NCBI GenBank assembly: GCA_937996595.1
Contig: CALKVC010000067.1
Coordinates: 1 to 34,963 of the forward strand
DNA from: an uncultured Chitinophagaceae bacterium
Lineage (GTDB): Bacteria > Bacteroidota > Bacteroidia > Chitinophagales > Chitinophagaceae
DNA: 34,963 nt
Direction: 5' to 3'
This document shows, one piece after another, positions 30,224-34,963 of the stretch. Both the position numbers and the translations under genes were made by a program. Under the pieces are notes generated by a model. It did no database searches. It worked only from the letters and a program-made list of their open reading frames with translations, and had not been told where the DNA came from. How positions within the stretch are numbered: position 1 is the stretch's first letter; each line of letters begins with the position of its first letter.

Positions 30224-31381
30224 ATGCTATACATGAGCCTGGAGAAATTCCATATTCTGGCAGCTAAAATACTAAGCGGGGAAGCCTCGCCCGAGGAAAT
30301 GGCTGATTTTCAAACACTTATATCTGAAAACCCGGATTGGAAAGAAGTGTTCCTAAATATGGAAGAGTTATGGAACACCAACCCGGAACATCACTCCAAT
30401 TATTTTGCTACGGAAGAATCTTACCTGCTGCACCTGGGCAGGCTGAAAGACCAGGCGAAAGATTTTGAAGAAACGGCTGATTATGCTGCTGCTTCAAATG
30501 AAGATTTTCAATTATATCCCGTAAAAAGCTGGTACAAAAAATGGCAGGTATATGCTGCAGCCATAATCATGATTGGTTTGGCAGCATTTGCTTTTCAGTT
30601 TTTTTCAAACCAGCCAGCCCATGCCGTTGTAGCCAGCCAAAAACCCATCAATGAAATTAGTGTTAATCCGGGTGCCAAAACAAGCCTTAAACTTCCGGAT
30701 GGTTCAAAGGTTTGGGTAAATTCAGGCAGCCGGTTATCATACCCTGAAACATTCCAGGGAAACACCCGCGAAGTGTTCCTGGAAGGGGAAGCCTATTTTG
30801 ATATCATCAGGGACCCATCTCATCCATTCATTGTTCACACTTCCGGCATAGATGTGAAAGTGTTAGGTACCGCATTCAATGTAAAAGCGTATGAATCAGA
30901 ACCAACTATAGAAGCAACCCTGGTGCACGGCATGATTGAAGTTAGTAAGGTCAATCAACCCAATGCTTCCAAAGTGATATTAAAACCGCATGAAAAACTG
31001 ATTTTCAACAAATATGCGGTTGGTAAAAATGAAGAAAAAGAGCTGCGGGTAACAGACAGAAATGCCCTGTTGCTAGAAAATGCACGCCCGGCAATCATCA
31101 TTGCCCCCTTACCCAAGTCTATTGCAGATTCTGCTATTATAGAAACATCCTGGGTTTATAACAGGCTTTCTTTTGAAGAAGAAAAACTGGAAGACCTGGC
31201 CGTAAAAATGGAAAGATGGTTTAATGTGAATATCACGCTTAATTATGAAAGCATTAAAACATACAGGTTAACCGGTTCTTTCCAGGATGAAACGATTGAG
31301 GAAGCATTGAAAGAATTGCAGTACCTGGTTTCTTTCAGTTACAAGCTGAATGGAAAAGAAGTGATCATTAACAGGAAATAA
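30224..31381 (+). CDS. FecR-family anti-sigma factor with DUF4974
   Basis: 385 aa (a start at 30233, MSLEKF, is also possible). The cytoplasmic N-terminus (1-105) holds the anti-sigma part with the LSGEASPEEMADF motif typical of Bacteroidota FecR. One TM helix spans about 106-127. The periplasmic part has a FecR domain (about 148-240: VNPGAKTSLKLPDGSKVWVNSGS, FLEGEAYFDI, TAFNVKAY) and a C-terminal DUF4974/STN-like domain (about 308-383). It should hold the sigma factor inactive until the STN domain of the receptor signals. A hairpin overlaps the end of its stop codon, and the receptor gene starts 135 bp later. Confidence 0.95.
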   Translation: MLYMSLEKFHILAAKILSGEASPEEMADFQTLISENPDWKEVFLNMEELWNTNPEHHSNYFATEESYLLHLGRLKDQAKDFEETADYAAASNEDFQLYPVKSWYKKWQVYAAAIIMIGLAAFAFQFFSNQPAHAVVASQKPINEISVNPGAKTSLKLPDGSKVWVNSGSRLSYPETFQGNTREVFLEGEAYFDIIRDPSHPFIVHTSGIDVKVLGTAFNVKAYESEPTIEATLVHGMIEVSKVNQPNASKVILKPHEKLIFNKYAVGKNEEKELRVTDRNALLLENARPAIIIAPLPKSIADSAIIETSWVYNRLSFEEEKLEDLAVKMERWFNVNITLNYESIKTYRLTGSFQDETIEEALKELQYLVSFSYKLNGKEVIINRK

Positions 31382-31439
31382 AATCAGCCCGGCTGATTTA
31401 AGGATATTTAAAAAGGGAAAATGCGCTAACATTTCCCCT
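31381..31439 (+). promoter_or_regulatory. Two hairpins between the FecR and SusC genes
   Basis: AAATCAGC (31381-31388) pairs with GCTGATTT (31392-31399), immediately at the FecR stop. AGGGAAAATG (31414-31423) pairs with CATTTCCCCT (31430-31439) apart from one bulge. Neither is followed by a U tract, so they look like a leader or mRNA-stability element that could raise receptor expression relative to FecR. Confidence 0.4.
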
Positions 31440-31516
31440 GAACGAAGCTTAAATATACATATTCCATGTGGTTGTTAACGCGTGGAAATGTAATTACTAA
31501 CGTCAAAACCAAAATT

Positions 31517-34500
31517 ATGCAAAAAAGTGCACTTGGCTGTGCCAATCTTTGGCCGCGGGCGCTTCTTAAAACACTGCTCGTTATGAAGCTTGCCATTTTT
31601 ATCATCCTATTTACCGCCTTACAGGTGAAAGCAAATCCCACATCCGGGCAGCACATCAGCGTATCGGTAAATAATGCTGAAATCAAGAAAGTATTAAAAA
31701 CCATTGAAAGGGATGGAAATTTCCGCTTTTTATTCAATTCCGACTTGAAAGATATCAGGAAGAAAGTAAACTTTACGGTTAACGACCTTCCTGTAAACAA
31801 ATCACTCGACCTGTTGTTTGCCGGTACGAATCTTACCTACAAATTATTAAATAACAACCTGGTCGTTGTTTTGTCTACGGACGCTTCCGAAAACCAGGCC
31901 ATCCGTGTTACCGGTAAAGTTACCGGCGAGAACGGAGCAGCTTTATCTGGTGCATCTGTACAGGAAAAGGGTGGAAAATCAGGAACCAGTACCGATAACA
32001 ATGGTAATTACACCATAACAGTTGATGAGAATGCCACCCTGGTGGTAAGTTATATCGGCTATGAACCACAGGAAGTGAAGGTAAACGGACGTTCGGTAAT
32101 TGATATAAAATTGCAACTGTCATTAAAGAAAGCAGATGAAGTGGTAGTTATCGGTTACGGTACAGCTGCTAAAAGAGACCTTACTGGATCGATAACAAAA
32201 ATTAAAGGTGCGGAACTTGCTGCTCAATCCAATGCGAACCCACTGGCATCTTTACAAGCTAAAGTTGCAGGGGTTTCAATTATCAATAATGCAATTCCAG
32301 GTTCAACACCTGATGTGAGGATAAGGGGAACCATCAGTATAGGATCTGTAAGGCCGGTGTACATCATTGATGGTATTTTCAATGATAATATGGATTTTGT
32401 AAACCCAAGCGAGATTGAAAGCGTGGAAATTTTAAAAGACCCCTCCTCACTAGCTATCTTCGGTATCAAGGGTGCGGCTGGCGCTATCCTGGTAACTACC
32501 AAAAAGGCCAAAGCCGGACAGGTAAATATCAACTTCAATACGTCTTATGGTATTAAGTCGCTGGTAGACAAGATTAAACTTGCTAATGGTGATGAGTTCC
32601 GCAGCTTGCTGGCTTTTGAAGCTAACAATCGATTAGCTGATGACCCTTCTGCAGGTTCACTGCTTAGTTTTGTTAATAATGTTGGAGGACCAGGAATGTC
32701 GGCTTATACAGGCAACACCGATTGGATAGATGCTGTTACCCGTAATGGGAAATATACTACTACAAATCTTAGTGTAGATGCAGGTACCGAAAAAAACAAG
32801 TTTCATATGGGCATTGGATATACCCTTGATGAAGGATTGGTGAAACATGTGAAATACGATCGTTTAACGCTGAACATAAGTGATGAATTTAAAGTTAACA
32901 AAACCTGGAAGCTTGGTTTTGGCCTCATAAGTTCAAAAGAAAAGCTTCCGTACAATAGCGGCGCATTGGAAAATGCAAGAAGGGCATTGCCGATAATTTC
33001 TGCTGAAACAAAATCAATCTATGCAAAAAACCCTTATGGAGTAGATTCAGGGTATTATAATTTATATTCAAACACGCCAATCATTCAGAATTCAGAAACC
33101 AATCCCCTCGCAACACTAGAAAACAACTGGGATAAGAAAATTGATGACAAGTACAGGTTTGTAGGAAATGCATTTGTTGATGTAAACATCTTTAAGGACC
33201 TGAACTTTAGAAGCACCTGGTATGCAGATCTGAGTTATCGTAACAATAGGGAGTACACGCCATTATACGACCTGTATGATCCAACTGCAACAGGATACCA
33301 GGTAATTCAAAAAAACAATCTCACGGCTGTAAGGCAAGACCTAATCAATACAAGCGCTTTCCAGCAGGATTATATTGCTACATATAAAAAGAAATTTGGA
33401 AATCACTCATTAACACTAACCGGAGGTATGACAACGTATTATTATAAATACGAGCAGGTAAGCGGAACCGTTAGCCAGCGGTCTCCCGGAATTAATATCA
33501 TACCGAATAGCAAAAGGTTTTATTATTTGAATACCGGATTTGGAGATGTGAAGAGCATCATTCCAACTAACCAATATGAATATTCAACAGTTTCAACTCT
33601 TGCCAGGCTAATGTATGGTTACAAGAGCAAGTATTTCCTGAATGCCAGTTTCCGCAGGGACGGATCAAGTCAGATCAACAGGGAGCATTCCAAGAAATTC
33701 CAGAATTTCTGGGCTGTAGGCGCTGCATGGGATATTTCAAAAGAAAAATTCATGGAGAACCAGAATATATTCACTTACCTGAAACTGAAAGCATCAACAG
33801 GTGTGTTGGGTAATTTTACAGCTCAGGGGAAGGATTATCCAGCATACCCAACCATCTCTAATGTTTCTTCCGCGGTATTTGGAGAAAACCTGGTACCTGT
33901 ATATGTTCCGGATTATCAGTTTGATCCAAATTTACGTTGGGAAACAGTTAATTCAACAGAAGTGGGTATTGAGGCAGACCTCCTGAAGGGAAAGCTTCAT
34001 ATAGAAATGGATTATTTCTTTAAAAAGACTAATGGGCTGATAGTTGTATTAAAACCAGTAGGTCAATTACAAACATTGACTAACAATGGGTCAATTGAAA
34101 ATAAGGGATTTGAATTTACAGCAAGCTGGGAACATAACCTTACCAAAGACCTGCTGCTAACAGTTGGAGGGAATTTAACCACATACAAAAACAAAGCTAT
34201 ATACATTCCTTATAAAGGAAGAACGATATCTTCCAGTGAACAAACGCCTGATCAATACGAAACAGGATTTCCTTTAAGTTATTTTTATGGTCTTGTAGTT
34301 GAAGGAATATATCAATCATATGCCGATATTCTGGCTTCCCCTGTTAGTACAATTAACGGAGGTGGAATTAAGCCAGGTGATTTGAAATACAAAGACCTGA
34401 ATGGCGATGGCGTGGTGAATACCGACGACCAGACCTACATCGGCAACCCGATTCCAGATTTCACTTACGGTATCAATGCTGATGTGGAATGGAAAGGTTT

Positions 34501-34942
34501 TGACCTGGGTATTTTCCTGCAAGGTGCTTCCGGCAATGAAATTTACAACGCTACGATTCGCTACGACTTTACCTACGTAAATCGCCCGGTATCGGTACTG
34601 AACCGCTGGACAGGCCCGGGTACTTCCAACAGCGAACCGCGAGTGAGCCTGAGCGATCCGAACCAGAATGCCCGCGTGTCGAATCGTTTTGTGGAAGACG
34701 GTTCTTACCTGCGCCTGAAAAATGTTCAATTGGGTTATTCGCTGCCAAAAAGTGTGCTGAAACGCATTGGTTTTGAAAAATTCCGGGTGTATACTTCCGC
34801 GCAAAACCTGTTTACTTTTACGAAGTATAGCGGCATGGATCCCGAAATTGGTTCCTATGGTGGCGCACTGGAAGCAGGTATCGACCGCGGTTTTTACCCA
34901 CAGGCGCGTGTGTTCCTTGGCGGCATCAACGTAGTGTTTTGA
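31517..34942 (+). CDS. SusC/RagA-family TonB-linked outer-membrane receptor with STN domain
   Basis: 1141 aa from the ATG at 31517 (MQKSALGCAN); an upstream in-frame start at 31466 is less likely. Signal peptide about 1-39; STN signalling domain about 45-118; carboxypeptidase-regulatory-like beta-sandwich about 128-205; a TonB-box-like DEVVVIGYGT (207-216) and plug (about 217-340, with LASLQAKVAGV and the DPSSLAIFGIKGAAGAI segment); then the 22-strand barrel to YPQARVFLGGINVVF. It imports an oligomeric nutrient with a SusD lipoprotein, expected just downstream but outside the window. STN plus the adjacent sigma/FecR pair marks it as a signal-transducing receptor. From about 34385 the codon use switches sharply: all 11 Arg codons are CGN and no Gly codon is GGA, while upstream AGG/AGA and GGA are common. 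Confidence 0.96.
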   Translation: MQKSALGCANLWPRALLKTLLVMKLAIFIILFTALQVKANPTSGQHISVSVNNAEIKKVLKTIERDGNFRFLFNSDLKDIRKKVNFTVNDLPVNKSLDLLFAGTNLTYKLLNNNLVVVLSTDASENQAIRVTGKVTGENGAALSGASVQEKGGKSGTSTDNNGNYTITVDENATLVVSYIGYEPQEVKVNGRSVIDIKLQLSLKKADEVVVIGYGTAAKRDLTGSITKIKGAELAAQSNANPLASLQAKVAGVSIINNAIPGSTPDVRIRGTISIGSVRPVYIIDGIFNDNMDFVNPSEIESVEILKDPSSLAIFGIKGAAGAILVTTKKAKAGQVNINFNTSYGIKSLVDKIKLANGDEFRSLLAFEANNRLADDPSAGSLLSFVNNVGGPGMSAYTGNTDWIDAVTRNGKYTTTNLSVDAGTEKNKFHMGIGYTLDEGLVKHVKYDRLTLNISDEFKVNKTWKLGFGLISSKEKLPYNSGALENARRALPIISAETKSIYAKNPYGVDSGYYNLYSNTPIIQNSETNPLATLENNWDKKIDDKYRFVGNAFVDVNIFKDLNFRSTWYADLSYRNNREYTPLYDLYDPTATGYQVIQKNNLTAVRQDLINTSAFQQDYIATYKKKFGNHSLTLTGGMTTYYYKYEQVSGTVSQRSPGINIIPNSKRFYYLNTGFGDVKSIIPTNQYEYSTVSTLARLMYGYKSKYFLNASFRRDGSSQINREHSKKFQNFWAVGAAWDISKEKFMENQNIFTYLKLKASTGVLGNFTAQGKDYPAYPTISNVSSAVFGENLVPVYVPDYQFDPNLRWETVNSTEVGIEADLLKGKLHIEMDYFFKKTNGLIVVLKPVGQLQTLTNNGSIENKGFEFTASWEHNLTKDLLLTVGGNLTTYKNKAIYIPYKGRTISSSEQTPDQYETGFPLSYFYGLVVEGIYQSYADILASPVSTINGGGIKPGDLKYKDLNGDGVVNTDDQTYIGNPIPDFTYGINADVEWKGFDLGIFLQGASGNEIYNATIRYDFTYVNRPVSVLNRWTGPGTSNSEPRVSLSDPNQNARVSNRFVEDGSYLRLKNVQLGYSLPKSVLKRIGFEKFRVYTSAQNLFTFTKYSGMDPEIGSYGGALEAGIDRGFYPQARVFLGGINVVF

Positions 34943-34963
34943 TGCTCGAACAACAGGATGTTT

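Noticed and set aside
34942..34963. ATG overlapping the SusC stop (TGATG) as the start of a downstream SusD gene
   Set aside because: Only seven codons are visible and they do not resemble a lipoprotein signal, so a gene cannot be supported from this window.

Overview
The window looks like a chromosomal segment of a Bacteroidota species, most likely Chitinophagaceae (family placement is inference). The supporting features are an ECF sigma / FecR / SusC-type receptor locus, a FAS1 lipoprotein with an acidic stretch after its lipobox cysteine, almost no Shine-Dalgarno sequences, and recurrent TAnnTTTG boxes (the Bacteroidota -7 promoter element) close upstream of start codons. Most of the content is chromosomal housekeeping. 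No integrase, transposase, CRISPR array or phage gene was seen.

Layout. 1-7.6 kb (all minus): the N-terminus of a membrane protein cut by the left edge, a two-domain FAS1 lipoprotein, cysS, a membrane-anchored EEP-family hydrolase, a rhomboid pair (one catalytic, one with Ser changed to Thr) and rlmD. 7.7-11.1 kb (plus): a secreted TlpA-like thioredoxin protein and a SurA/PpiC-like foldase. 11.1-15.5 kb: metF (minus), then lptB, a GH3-family protein and fabG (plus). 15.5-23.0 kb (minus): a four-gene inorganic-carbon cluster, transcribed SulP transporter -> beta-carbonic anhydrase -> DabA -> DabB. It is preceded by a small His-rich membrane protein gene, a 78-nt nested inverted repeat and a 14-bp palindrome. 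23.3-25.8 kb (plus): recA, an EamA transporter and an overlapping GNAT gene. 25.8-29.3 kb (minus): sixA, a large PurF-like amidotransferase, an outer-membrane beta-barrel protein and a CAT-anticodon tRNA. 29.5-34.9 kb (plus): ECF sigma factor, FecR anti-sigma and a SusC/RagA receptor with an STN domain.

How the genes work together. The carbon cluster combines a candidate bicarbonate importer, a soluble beta-carbonic anhydrase and the proton-coupled DabAB CO2-hydration complex. It would hold a cytosolic bicarbonate pool, presumably for carboxylases in a heterotroph, since no autotrophy gene is visible. The sigma/FecR/SusC set is a FecIRA-like cell-surface signalling unit. The TlpA-like and PpiC-like genes form a short envelope-protein-folding operon.

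Most notable points: the SulP-CA-DabA-DabB cluster and its structured upstream region, an abrupt codon-usage switch in the last ~570 bp of the SusC gene (recombination or assembly chimera), the Thr-for-Ser rhomboid beside an intact one, and a promoter-box pattern that predicts very short leaders and fixes several start codons.
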